Shown here piece after piece: positions 50,369-59,843 of a stretch of 64,000 bases of DNA. The position numbers and the translations under genes were made by a program. The stretch is from Cyclonatronum proteinivorum (GTDB lineage Bacteria; Bacteroidota; Rhodothermia; Balneolales; Cyclonatronaceae): assembly GCF_003353065.1 (NCBI RefSeq), contig NZ_CP027806.1, forward strand, positions 2,748,501 to 2,812,500. The letters run 5' to 3'. Numbering within the stretch: the first letter of the stretch is position 1; every line of letters begins with the position of its first letter. The notes beneath the pieces are model-generated. The model ran no database searches and was not told the DNA's origin. It saw only the letters and a program-made list of their open reading frames with translations.

Positions 50369-53300
50369 ATGCTACCTTTTTCCATTTTTGACGCTCCCGT
50401 TTCCGGACTGAACCTGGTCGAATCCTCGGCGGGGACGGGCAAGACGTACAGCATCACCTCGCTGGTCGTCCGCTTTCTCGCGGAGGGGCGCGTAGCCGGG
50501 CCGGGGAATCTGGTGGTCGTGACTTTCACCAAGGCGGCGACGCAGGAGCTGCGCGACCGGATTGCCGCGCGAATCCGGCAGGCGGCAGAGGTGCTGCGCA
50601 TGCCGGATGAACCGGCGGGGGATGAGTTTCTGGAAGCGCTGCGTCAGCAGTTTGGAGGAAATGCCGACGCGCTCCAAAACCTGGAGCGGGCTTTAGGGGA
50701 ATTTGATCAGGCAGCGATTTACACCATCCACGGATTTTGTCAGCAGGCGCTGCAGGAGTACGTTTTCGAGAGCGGCAGCCGCTTCGACATCACCTACTCG
50801 GGCAATGATGCCGAGCTGATGCAGGAGGCTGCCGATGACGTCTGGCGCAGCGAAATGAACCGCCTCACCGCAGCCGGCGAGACCGAACAGCCGCTGCTCA
50901 TGTACCTGCTCGCCGGACTCCAAACCCCGGATGACATGCTCGCGCTCTTTCGTCCGCTCACAGGAAAGCCCTACCTGCGGTTCAGCGAGATGGATCCGGA
51001 GGAAGTCTATGCTTCCCTCGAAAACTATCGCGCCCTCGCAGTGGACCTGCTGCAAAAGTGGGATAAAAAAGAAGTGCTGAGTGTCATCTCAGAGGCCATC
51101 ACCCGAAAAGACCTGAAAGGAAACATTTACAGACAAAACACGATCAGCACTGCAGTTTTGATGGTGGACAAATACCTGCTGGTCAGGGACTGGATGGGGT
51201 TGAGCGAATATGATCAGCTGGAGAAATTTACGGTTTCAAAGCTCCAAAGTGCGGTCAGTAAAAAAGGCACCCTGCCGGCACATCCGTTTTTTGATGCGGC
51301 ACAGGCGTTCCTTGATTTCAGAATTACGGCCGTGCGGGAGGCCTTTTGCGTGCGGCTGTACCGTGCCTTTCTGGCACGTTTCGAAGTCCTCAAGGAGCAG
51401 CGTCGGCAGCGGTCGTTTGATGACATCCTGATCATGGCGCGGGATGCCGTGCGCGACAATCAGGAGATGCGGATGCGCCTGCGCGCGCAGTATCCGATTG
51501 CGCTCGTGGATGAGTTTCAGGATACCGACCCGGTGCAGCTCGACATTTTCAGGACGCTCTACGATACGGGCAGTCCCGATCATGCGCTGTACATGATTGG
51601 CGACCCGAAGCAGAGTATTTACAAATTCCGCGGGGCGGACATCAACAGCTACCTGCAGGTGCGCGACAAGCCCGGGGTGAACCGCTTCACGCTCGATAAA
51701 AATTTTCGCTCGGTCAGGCCGATGGTTGATGCGGTGAGCGCGCTGTTTACCTCGGTACCCGGCGGCGAGGACGGTCACTGGCCCGGTGGCATTCAGTTCA
51801 CGCCCTCGCAGGCGCACCGCTCGGGGCTGGAATTTCGGACTGCTGACTTCGGCGCGACAAGCGACAAACCTGAGCCTGCTCTGCATTTTTTGCTGCCGGA
51901 TGATGAGGTCGGGGAGAAAGAAAACAAAGATGAAGCTATAGACCGGATTGCGCATCAGGCGGCGAATGAGATAGCGCGGCTGCTGGGTGCGGACGGCACA
52001 CCTGCGGAGGTATTCGAAAAAGAGGTCTGGCGGAAGTTGAGACCCGGCGATATCGCCGTGCTGGTGCGGGACCGCTACGAGGCCGCGACTTTCAAGAAGG
52101 TGCTGGGTTTGCACGGCATCAAAAGCGTGCACAGAAGCAGCGAGAGCGTTTTTCAGCAGGAGGAAGCGCAGTTTTTGCTCGAATTGCTGCATTTGGTGCG
52201 TGAAAACGCGCGACCGGCGCAGTTGCGCGCCTTCCTGTTTCGGGATGAAATCGGGCAGCGGATCAGCGACCTGCAGCGCATGGAGGCGCAGCCGGAGGTA
52301 CTCTCGACAGTGATTGACGGCTTCGGGGAGCTGCGCCGGATTTTCAACACGAGCGGCTTCACGGCCATGCTCCGGCGCTTCCTGAATCAGGAGATTGGCC
52401 GTGTTGAGGGTCAGCCGGTTCGCGTGCGCACGCGCATCCTGAGCTTGGGGGAGGGCGAACGGATTTTCACCAACCTCATGCACCTGAATGAGCTGATCGA
52501 CGCCTTCGAGCGCGAGCACCGTCCCGGCACGGACGCTCTCATCAAGTGGCTGGGCACCAAAATCAGCGAGGCGGGTACCCGCGACGAAGAGGGGGAAATC
52601 CGCCTCGATACCGATGACGATCTCGTTCAAATCGTGACCATGCACAGCAGCAAAGGGCTCGAATATCCGGTGGTGTTTTGTCCGTCGCTGTGGTATGTGA
52701 AGTCGGGGGGGCAGAGGGGGCTTTCCGCGACGCTTTGGTATGAGGAAGGAAAGACGCAGGCCGACCTGACAAATTTTCGGGCAAAAACAGATGAAGTACG
52801 GGCACAGGTAAAATTAGAGGAGCTTGCCGAAAGCTTGCGGCTGATGTACGTGGCCCTCACGCGGGCGCGGCTACGCTGCTATGTTTCAGTCGCGGCTTAC
52901 AAAGGCAGCAAGGCCAACGCCCTCGCGTACGTGCTACGCGGTGAAATCTACGCCTTTGCTGACAAGCAATCAGAGCCTTACGACCTCGCCGATGCAGCGC
53001 AGGCTTTGGTGCAGAGCCATCCGGAGCTGATGCAGGCTACTGCGGATATTCCGTATGCGTACTACCGCGCAGATCAGGAAGAAGCGGCCGAACCGGAAGT
53101 GTTGCGTCCCGCGCGGGAGCTGCCGAAGCGGCCTGACTGGTACGTGACGTCCTATTCCGCGATCAAGAAACAGGGTGAAAAAAGCACCGGAAGCGGATAT
53201 TCTTCCGCCGAGACAGATATCGAAGGCACGAAGCCCGATCAGATGCCAGCCGGCGAAACGGAACTCGGGAGTACAGGCAAGGAGGCCTCCGGCGAGCCGG

Positions 53301-54082
53301 AAGCACCTTTCACCCGAAAAAAAATAAAACCGAATGCTGAACAGCCGTCGCAGCCGGATTCGGGCATCTTTGCATTTCCGAAGGGGGCGCGGCCGGGGAC
53401 GATGATTCACCGGTTGTTTGAGGAGCTGGATTTCACCCGGCTGGCGGAGGATGGTCCCGCGCTTGTGGCGCGCTGTCTGGCCGATGAGGGCTACGGGCAG
53501 GAATTTGCGCCCGCGCTGCTCGAAATGCTCCGACAGGTTCTGGGCGCGCAGCTTCCGGAATCGGGGGCGCGGCTCGCGGAGAAGGGTCCGGCGCAGACCG
53601 TTGATGAGCTCGAGTTTTACTTTCACCTCAATCGGGCGAATGCAGCGGAGATTGAGGCGATTTTAGGCGGGGCGCCGGGCGAAGCGGCCCCGGTCGGGCG
53701 TGAGGAAGGATTTATGACGGGTTTCATTGACCTGGTTTTTGAGCACGAGGGCCGGTTTTATATCGCGGATTACAAGAGCGACTGGCTCGGGGATGCGGCC
53801 TCGGATTACGGGGCAGAGGCGCTGTCGGAGGCGATGCAGGCGCGGGGTTATGCACTGCAGTATCCGATTTATCTGGTGGCGCTGAGCCGCTGGCTGAAGT
53901 CACGGCTCGGGACGGCGTTCGACTATGACAGGCACATCGGCGGGGCCTACTATTTGTTTGTGCGGGGGATGACGGCCTCCGGGGGCGAAACCGGCATTTT
54001 CTTCGACCGGCCGGATGCGGCGGTTATCACCCAACTTGATCACTATTTTAAAGGAGAAGGCCATGCAGCAGGACTTGTTTGA
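50369..54082 (+). CDS. recB: Exodeoxyribonuclease V subunit beta (RecB)
   Basis: The 3'-5' helicase and nuclease subunit, 1237 residues. Walker A is S-A-G-T-G-K25-T-Y. UvrD-type motifs follow (D-E-F-Q-D-T-D-P-V-Q, G-D-P-K-Q-S-I-Y-K-F-R-G). The C-terminal nuclease domain has G-F-I-D1121-L-V-F and D1134-Y-K-S-D-W. The linker between helicase and nuclease (about 930-1010) is low-complexity. It overlaps recD by 20 bp, so RecB and RecD are translationally coupled. Confidence 0.93.
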   Translation: MLPFSIFDAPVSGLNLVESSAGTGKTYSITSLVVRFLAEGRVAGPGNLVVVTFTKAATQELRDRIAARIRQAAEVLRMPDEPAGDEFLEALRQQFGGNADALQNLERALGEFDQAAIYTIHGFCQQALQEYVFESGSRFDITYSGNDAELMQEAADDVWRSEMNRLTAAGETEQPLLMYLLAGLQTPDDMLALFRPLTGKPYLRFSEMDPEEVYASLENYRALAVDLLQKWDKKEVLSVISEAITRKDLKGNIYRQNTISTAVLMVDKYLLVRDWMGLSEYDQLEKFTVSKLQSAVSKKGTLPAHPFFDAAQAFLDFRITAVREAFCVRLYRAFLARFEVLKEQRRQRSFDDILIMARDAVRDNQEMRMRLRAQYPIALVDEFQDTDPVQLDIFRTLYDTGSPDHALYMIGDPKQSIYKFRGADINSYLQVRDKPGVNRFTLDKNFRSVRPMVDAVSALFTSVPGGEDGHWPGGIQFTPSQAHRSGLEFRTADFGATSDKPEPALHFLLPDDEVGEKENKDEAIDRIAHQAANEIARLLGADGTPAEVFEKEVWRKLRPGDIAVLVRDRYEAATFKKVLGLHGIKSVHRSSESVFQQEEAQFLLELLHLVRENARPAQLRAFLFRDEIGQRISDLQRMEAQPEVLSTVIDGFGELRRIFNTSGFTAMLRRFLNQEIGRVEGQPVRVRTRILSLGEGERIFTNLMHLNELIDAFEREHRPGTDALIKWLGTKISEAGTRDEEGEIRLDTDDDLVQIVTMHSSKGLEYPVVFCPSLWYVKSGGQRGLSATLWYEEGKTQADLTNFRAKTDEVRAQVKLEELAESLRLMYVALTRARLRCYVSVAAYKGSKANALAYVLRGEIYAFADKQSEPYDLADAAQALVQSHPELMQATADIPYAYYRADQEEAAEPEVLRPARELPKRPDWYVTSYSAIKKQGEKSTGSGYSSAETDIEGTKPDQMPAGETELGSTGKEASGEPEAPFTRKKIKPNAEQPSQPDSGIFAFPKGARPGTMIHRLFEELDFTRLAEDGPALVARCLADEGYGQEFAPALLEMLRQVLGAQLPESGARLAEKGPAQTVDELEFYFHLNRANAAEIEAILGGAPGEAAPVGREEGFMTGFIDLVFEHEGRFYIADYKSDWLGDAASDYGAEALSEAMQARGYALQYPIYLVALSRWLKSRLGTAFDYDRHIGGAYYLFVRGMTASGGETGIFFDRPDAAVITQLDHYFKGEGHAAGLV
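54050..54056 (+). promoter_or_regulatory. Shine-Dalgarno site deciding the recD start
   Basis: AAAGGAG lies 6 bp before the ATG at 54063. It fixes that ATG rather than the longer in-frame reading from 54015, and sits inside recB. Confidence 0.8.
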
Positions 54083-56039
54083 GAAACGGACTGAAGGAAA
54101 GAACCCGGAAGCTAATCCGCTGGAAATTTTTGAAACATCCGGGCTGGAAGAGCCGGTTGACCGGGCACTGCGTGCGTTTTTCCGTCGAAAAGGTGGGACG
54201 GATGAAATGCTGCTTTTGGCCGTTTCGCTGCTTTCCGCTGCGGGGCGAATGGGACACACGACGCTGCGCCTGCGCGACCTGAACGCGGATGCTGATGCCC
54301 TGTTTTCGCGTCCCGGTCGGGAGGTGAGCGGTCTCGGCGGGATTCGGCTCGATGCCCGACGCCTCGTGGAATCGCCTTTCGTGCACGTGCAGCGGGGCGA
54401 GGAGCGTCCGGAACGGCCCCTTGTTTTGGACGGTGACCGGCTGTATTTCAACCGGTATTTTTGTTTTGAGCTGGAAACTGCGCAGCGGCTGCTTTCACTC
54501 GCGGAGACTGAACAGTCTCAGGATGGTGCCGAAGCCAGGGATTCCGCAGAAAGCGGGAAGCTGTTGAAGCTGGTATTTGGAGAAGAGGAATCCGCGCTGT
54601 GGCAGCGGGTTGCGGGGGCAGCGGCGCTGAACCGGCGTCTGAGCGTGCTCACGGGCGGACCGGGAACGGGCAAGACGTACACCGTGCTGCGGCTGCTGCT
54701 TTTGTTGCTGCACCGAGCCGAGGCAGAGGGCCGGCGGCTTCGGGTCGCTATCGCGGCCCCGACGGGCAAGGCCGCGAACCGGGTGCGGGAATCGCTCATT
54801 GCCGGCATCGAGGACCTGCGGAATCCGCAGTTTATGGCGGCATTCCCGGAGCTGGAATCGCTGATTGCGCAAATTCCGGTGCAGGCCATGACGCTTCACC
54901 GGCTGTTGGGCGTGCTGTATCAACATGCGACTTTCCGGCACAGGCGCGACAATCCGCTGCCGCATGATCTCGTGATTGTGGACGAAGCATCGATGGTGCC
55001 TGCCGCGCTGATGGCGCGTCTGCTCGAAGCGCTGCGTCCGGAGGCGCGCCTTATTTTGCTGGGCGACAAGCATCAGCTGGCCTCGGTGGAGTCAGGCGCG
55101 GTCTTCGCCGATATCTGCCATGAACCGGAGCTGAACCGGTTTTCCGCGGACTTCGCGGACCGGGCTGCGAAGCTGGGCGTCGTGCTGCCTGCCGAAGCAG
55201 TTGCCGCCCCCGATGAAGCGGTGCCGCCCCTGCGGGACTGCATCGTGGAGCTGACGCACTCGCGGCGTTTCAGCGCGGAATCAGGGATTGGTCAGCTCGC
55301 ACGAGCCATCAACGCAGGTGATGCGGATGCGGCTCTTGCCCTGCTGCAATCGGGTCGGGACGACGTGCGGCTGCTTCCGCCGCGGGTTCGGGACTGGCTG
55401 CCGGCGGTTTTGCCGGAGCTAGAGGCGCAACTCGCGGTGTACCGCAGCCCGGGCGTACAGCCGGAGCACTGCCTCAGCGTAATGAAGCATTTTCAGATTC
55501 TGTGTGCGCACCGTCGCGGCGGGGGCGGCACGCAGGAGGTCATTCCGCGCATCGAACAGGCGCTGGGGCTGCCGCATGAAAGCGGCTTCTGGTACGCCGG
55601 TCGCCCGGTGATTATGACCCGAAACGATTATCAGCTCGGTCTCTACAATGGCGACCTCGGTATCACGCTGACCTTGGCCGGTGAGGCGGAACAGGTGGGC
55701 GAGGAAGAAGGCTCGGCAGGGTTTCCGCTTAGGGTTGCGATGGAGGCCTTTGACCCGGTGCGATCCGTGCCGTATGTCGCTCTCCGCACCCCGGCACAGC
55801 TTCAGGAAATGGAAACCTGCTGGGCGCTGACCGTGCACAAAAGTCAGGGCTCGGAGTACGGCAAAGTCCTGCTCGCCCTGCCCGAACAGGACTCGCCCGT
55901 GCTCACCCGCGAACTCCTCTACACGGCCGTAACCCGCGCCAAAGACAGCATCCTGATTGCCGGCTCGGAAGCGCTGATCCGCGCAGCGATTGCGCGGCGT
56001 ACGCGAAGATTTAGCGGGCTTGGGGAAAGGCTGGGGTGA
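54063..56039 (+). CDS. recD: Exodeoxyribonuclease V subunit alpha (RecD)
   Basis: The 5'-3' helicase subunit, 658 residues. Walker A is G-G-P-G-T-G-K-T-Y-T-V-L-R-L. Walker B is V-I-V-D-E-A-S-M-V. The C-terminal motif V-H-K-S-Q-G-S-E is followed by L-Y-T-A-V-T-R-A. The Shine-Dalgarno at 54050 fixes the start. It overlaps recB by 20 bp and completes a full RecBCD set. Confidence 0.92.
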   Translation: MQQDLFEKRTEGKNPEANPLEIFETSGLEEPVDRALRAFFRRKGGTDEMLLLAVSLLSAAGRMGHTTLRLRDLNADADALFSRPGREVSGLGGIRLDARRLVESPFVHVQRGEERPERPLVLDGDRLYFNRYFCFELETAQRLLSLAETEQSQDGAEARDSAESGKLLKLVFGEEESALWQRVAGAAALNRRLSVLTGGPGTGKTYTVLRLLLLLLHRAEAEGRRLRVAIAAPTGKAANRVRESLIAGIEDLRNPQFMAAFPELESLIAQIPVQAMTLHRLLGVLYQHATFRHRRDNPLPHDLVIVDEASMVPAALMARLLEALRPEARLILLGDKHQLASVESGAVFADICHEPELNRFSADFADRAAKLGVVLPAEAVAAPDEAVPPLRDCIVELTHSRRFSAESGIGQLARAINAGDADAALALLQSGRDDVRLLPPRVRDWLPAVLPELEAQLAVYRSPGVQPEHCLSVMKHFQILCAHRRGGGGTQEVIPRIEQALGLPHESGFWYAGRPVIMTRNDYQLGLYNGDLGITLTLAGEAEQVGEEEGSAGFPLRVAMEAFDPVRSVPYVALRTPAQLQEMETCWALTVHKSQGSEYGKVLLALPEQDSPVLTRELLYTAVTRAKDSILIAGSEALIRAAIARRTRRFSGLGERLG

Positions 56040-56282
56040 AGAAAGGACACAGACGGGCTGCTAAGTATCAGTGCTTCAGGTTTTGGAGCCCCTGTCACTG
56101 TTGCACTTATTTGATACTGTACCGTTAGCCATAACCAGATCAGAAAATAGAATTTGATTTTCTTACTTTGAACTCATCACCCTGAAGTTGTCTTCTCAGA
56201 ATTTTGCGTCGGGTTGGTTATCTTTCATTAAAATTCCTTTCATGTTCGGGTTCCTCCTCCGGCAGATTTTTCGATTCCCATA
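56040..56282. other. Gap with no gene seen between recD and the DUF4296 gene
   Basis: About 240 bp with no reading frame of note and no strong hairpin. The promoter of the DUF4296 gene must be in the AT-rich 56140-56280 part. Confidence 0.4.
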
Positions 56283-56648
56283 ATGTTTATCGCTTTGTTC
56301 AACAGGTTCATCATATCCACCCTCTTTCTCAGCACTTTTCTTCTGATAAGCTCGTGCAATCAGGAACCGGATGACCTCATCCCAGAAGAAATTTATGTGG
56401 ATCTGCTTGTTGAGTTTGAGCTGATTAATTTTGTGTACGGTGCCGAATCGGACAGCCTCGCACAGCGGGAATTTTTAAACCTTCTGTTCAATACCTACAA
56501 CATTAGTCCCGAGCAGTTCGACCGCTCACATGAATGGTACGAACGCGATATCGAAGCACAAATTCAGCGAAAAAGGCGGGCGGTTGACCGGATTAATCAG
56601 GCGTACGGGCAGATTCACTCCAGGATGAGAGAACAAAATGAAGAGTAG
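56283..56648 (+). CDS. DUF4296-domain lipoprotein
   Basis: A 121-residue exported protein. The leader ends in I-S-S-C25, a lipobox. The mature part has the DUF4296 layout: L-I-P-E-E-I-Y-V-D-L-L-V-E, then N-T-Y-N-I-S-P-E-Q-F-D-R-S-H-E-W-Y. This family is small, lipid-anchored and specific to Bacteroidota; its role is unknown. It converges on recQ. Confidence 0.82.
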   Translation: MFIALFNRFIISTLFLSTFLLISSCNQEPDDLIPEEIYVDLLVEFELINFVYGAESDSLAQREFLNLLFNTYNISPEQFDRSHEWYERDIEAQIQRKRRAVDRINQAYGQIHSRMREQNEE

Positions 56649-56680
56649 TCTCAGCCCTGGGCAAACGTTAGGAGCGGTTT

Positions 56681-58645
56681 TCAGCACAGCTCATAATAAG
56701 CACCGGTAGCCGTGCGGTTTTGCCGCACGAGTTTCTCGCGCATCAACTGATTAAGGCCCGTACGCAAGGCTTTAGGTCTTATGCCGGTCTGCTCCGAGAG
56801 TCCGTGAATATGCAGCTTTTTATGCTTCCGCAGGGCGAACAGAATTTTTCGGATGGTCTCGGAATCCTGTTTAATCCCTTCCGCTGAAGACTTTTTGGCT
56901 CGCTTTACGCAGTTATCGCAGGTGCCGCACCTTGGCGGGTTTACCTCCCCAAAATACGTACGCAAGAAGCGGCTCCGACAGTCCGATGTTTCGCAGTAGG
57001 CCTGCATGTACTGTAGCTTTTTAAGGAGAATTTCCCGGTACTGCTCTACGACCACACTATCAAGGTGTGGCTTCAGCTCTCTGATCGTTGTGATCCGCAC
57101 CATAGGATCACCGTTGAGCACCTTTGCGGTCAGAAGCTGTTCCCGCTGCAGCACTTCAAGACCGGACACAACGCGGTTGAAGGTAAAACCGGTCTTTTCT
57201 GCTACATAAGACGCTGAGAGCCAGACAATCTCATGCAGACTTCCCGGGCCAAACAAGCGGAAGATATCCTGTATAAACTGCCGCTTCCGCTCCGAATAAT
57301 GGGTGTCCTGCGTGATTTGCCGGATAAGTCCTAAATCCATCGAAAACTGTACGCCAATTTGCCGGCCGGGCTCACTGCTCAGATCAAATAATTCAAGGCG
57401 CTTAAATATGCGCAGGGCCGCCATTATTTTGCCAGTACCGAACCCGCTGCGCTGCTCTACGCTTTTAAGATCCAGAATTTCCGCACGATCCATTTCAGAG
57501 CCAACCGCAAGATCGAGGGTGTCACACACACAATTATATATTTTGAGAAGCTGATCGCGGGTAGGATAACTGTTTTCGATTTGCTGCCGCATCACCGTAA
57601 AGGTATGCGGATTGTAGAGCAACACCGGATACCCCGTCTCCCCGTCGCGCCCTGCCCGGCCGGCTTCCTGATAGTAGGCTTCGAGGGAAGCGGGGGCGTC
57701 GTAGTGAATCACGTAGCGGCAGTCGGGCTTGTCGATCCCCATCCCAAAGGCATTGGTCGCCACAACGAGCGGCACTTTCCCGCTCACCCACTGCTCCTGC
57801 ACTTGACTGCGCTGCCTGGGACTCAGTCCGGCATGATAAGGCTTCACGGCACGTCCGCTAACCTGCTGCAATTGTGCGGAAAGCTCGTTGCAGCTTTTTC
57901 GGGTTCCGGCGTAAATCAGCCCGGACCCCTGATGACGCTTAAACATGCGCTGCACGGCATGAATGCGGTCTTCTCCGTAATACACCCACCAGTGAAGATT
58001 GGGCCGGTCAAACCCTTTGGAAATAACCTTTGGCGTTTTAAATCCCAGCACCTTCACAATATCATCGCGCACTTCAGGCGTAGCTGTTGCAGTGAGCGCG
58101 AGCCATTTCACCCGATCGGCAACGGCTTCCATATTTTCCCGGATTTCCCTGTAAGAAGGCCGGAAGTCATGTCCCCATTCTGAGATACAGTGCGCTTCAT
58201 CAATCGCAATGAGAGCCGGTTTGAGGTTCAGAAGTTCATACTGAAAAAGGGGTGTAGCAAGCCGTTCTGGTGCCATATAGAGCAAGCGGTACATGCCGTT
58301 CCGGGCATTGATGAGACGCTGCTCAATCTCGCTTTTGGTGATGGTGCTGTTGATATAAGTCGCCCGGATATTTCGGCTGTTGAGCTGCTCTACCTGATCT
58401 TCCATCAGGGCCACAAGGGGCGAAATCACGATGGTGAGGCCTTCAAGCACGAGCGCCGGCACCTGATAACAAAGCGACTTCCCGCCCCCGGTAGGAAACA
58501 GTACAAGCGTATCATTGCCCGCAAAAACAGATTTGACGACTTCATCCTGACCCGGTCTGAATTGCGGATAGCCCCAGTATTTCTGCAACGCCTGCTCTGC
58601 CTGCCTGAAAAGCTGATCAAGGGTATCCGTAGAAGCGTCGGGCAT
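56681..58645 (-). CDS. recQ: ATP-dependent DNA helicase RecQ
   Basis: A 3'-5' helicase in DNA repair, 654 residues. Walker A is F-P-T-G-G-G-K56-S, followed by D-E-A-H-C-I-S-E-W-G-H-D-F-R and the conserved aromatic loop. The zinc site is C-E-T-S-D-C-R...C-G-T-C-D-N-C. The C-terminus is winged-helix-like without a clear HRDC domain. It lies 40 bp downstream of prfA on the same strand. Confidence 0.92.
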   Translation of the reverse strand: MPDASTDTLDQLFRQAEQALQKYWGYPQFRPGQDEVVKSVFAGNDTLVLFPTGGGKSLCYQVPALVLEGLTIVISPLVALMEDQVEQLNSRNIRATYINSTITKSEIEQRLINARNGMYRLLYMAPERLATPLFQYELLNLKPALIAIDEAHCISEWGHDFRPSYREIRENMEAVADRVKWLALTATATPEVRDDIVKVLGFKTPKVISKGFDRPNLHWWVYYGEDRIHAVQRMFKRHQGSGLIYAGTRKSCNELSAQLQQVSGRAVKPYHAGLSPRQRSQVQEQWVSGKVPLVVATNAFGMGIDKPDCRYVIHYDAPASLEAYYQEAGRAGRDGETGYPVLLYNPHTFTVMRQQIENSYPTRDQLLKIYNCVCDTLDLAVGSEMDRAEILDLKSVEQRSGFGTGKIMAALRIFKRLELFDLSSEPGRQIGVQFSMDLGLIRQITQDTHYSERKRQFIQDIFRLFGPGSLHEIVWLSASYVAEKTGFTFNRVVSGLEVLQREQLLTAKVLNGDPMVRITTIRELKPHLDSVVVEQYREILLKKLQYMQAYCETSDCRSRFLRTYFGEVNPPRCGTCDNCVKRAKKSSAEGIKQDSETIRKILFALRKHKKLHIHGLSEQTGIRPKALRTGLNQLMREKLVRQNRTATGAYYELC

Positions 58646-58685
58646 GATTTTCCGTTGTATGGGCGGCGTTGGAGGCGGATGCAGA

Positions 58686-59765
58686 TCAGTTCTCGGCTAC
58701 ATCCTGTAGCTTACGCAGGTTATCTTCAAGCTGAAGCGCATCAATAACCCCGTCAATATCCCCTTTCATAAAATCATCGAGGTTGTAGATGGTGTAGTTG
58801 ATACGGTGATCGGTCATGCGTCCCTGCGGGAAGTTGTAGGTGCGGATTTTGGCACTGCGGTCGCCCGTTGAAACCTGATTTTTCCGGTTGGCATCGCGTT
58901 CAGCCCGTTTGGCTTCGAGCTCCACTTCATAGAGTTTGGTTCGAAGCATCATCATGGCTTTGTCCCGGTTTTTGTGTTGCGAACGCTCTTCCTGACTGCC
59001 GACCACGATACCGGACGGAATATGCCGGATTCGCACGGCTGAGTCCGTAGTATTTACGTGCTGTCCGCCCGCACCGGAAGCGCGAAAGGCTTCAAATTCG
59101 AGGTCCGCCGGATTGATCTGAATATCAACTTCTTCGGCCTCGGGCAGCACCGCCACAGTTGCTGCAGAGGTATGCACGCGCCCCTGAGATTCCGTCTCAG
59201 GCACCCGCTGCACCCGGTGCACGCCGCTCTCCCATTTCATTCGCGCAAAAATATCTGTACCGCTGAGCATAAACACGATTTCCTTTACGCCGCCTTTGGC
59301 TGCGGGGGAAGAGTCAATGATCTCCACATTCCAGCGCTTGCTGTCGGCATAGCGGCGGTACATATTGAAGAGGTCACCCGCAAAAATGGCTGCTTCATCA
59401 CCGCCGGTACCTGCACGGATTTCAATGATGGCATTTCGGGCATCTTCCGGATCACGGGGAACGAGCATCATCTTAATTTGCTGCTCGAGTTCGGCTCTTT
59501 TCTCCTGAAGTTCCTGCAGCTCAAGCTCAGCCATTTCAACCATATCGGGGTCTGATTCTGAACGCATCATCTCCTGCGCGCCGCTGAGTTCATCACCGGT
59601 TTTTTGCCATTCTTCGTAGGCGCTGATAATTTCACGGAGCTCAGCATGCTCTTTGCTGAAAGCGGTAAACTGCTTCTGATTGCTGTAAATATCCGGGTCG
59701 CTTAGCGCGACAGTGAGTTCCTGATAGCGGGATTTCAGCCGCTCCAGCTTATTTTCAATGTTCAT
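58686..59765 (-). CDS. prfA: Peptide chain release factor 1
   Basis: RF1 reads UAA and UAG. At 359 residues it is full length. The GGQ motif is at 233-235 (G-A-G-G-Q-H-V-N) and the stop-reading tripeptide is P189-E-T191, a variant of P-x-T. It is divergent from purK with 78 bp between and precedes recQ. It should methylate-couple with PrmC, which is not in this window. Confidence 0.94.
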   Translation of the reverse strand: MNIENKLERLKSRYQELTVALSDPDIYSNQKQFTAFSKEHAELREIISAYEEWQKTGDELSGAQEMMRSESDPDMVEMAELELQELQEKRAELEQQIKMMLVPRDPEDARNAIIEIRAGTGGDEAAIFAGDLFNMYRRYADSKRWNVEIIDSSPAAKGGVKEIVFMLSGTDIFARMKWESGVHRVQRVPETESQGRVHTSAATVAVLPEAEEVDIQINPADLEFEAFRASGAGGQHVNTTDSAVRIRHIPSGIVVGSQEERSQHKNRDKAMMMLRTKLYEVELEAKRAERDANRKNQVSTGDRSAKIRTYNFPQGRMTDHRINYTIYNLDDFMKGDIDGVIDALQLEDNLRKLQDVAEN

Positions 59766-59843
59766 ACAGGCGTGTGGGTTTCAATTTGCTTATCTTGGTA
59801 AAATACGAAAATTCAGAGCTGCTAACGAACAGGAGACGACTGC

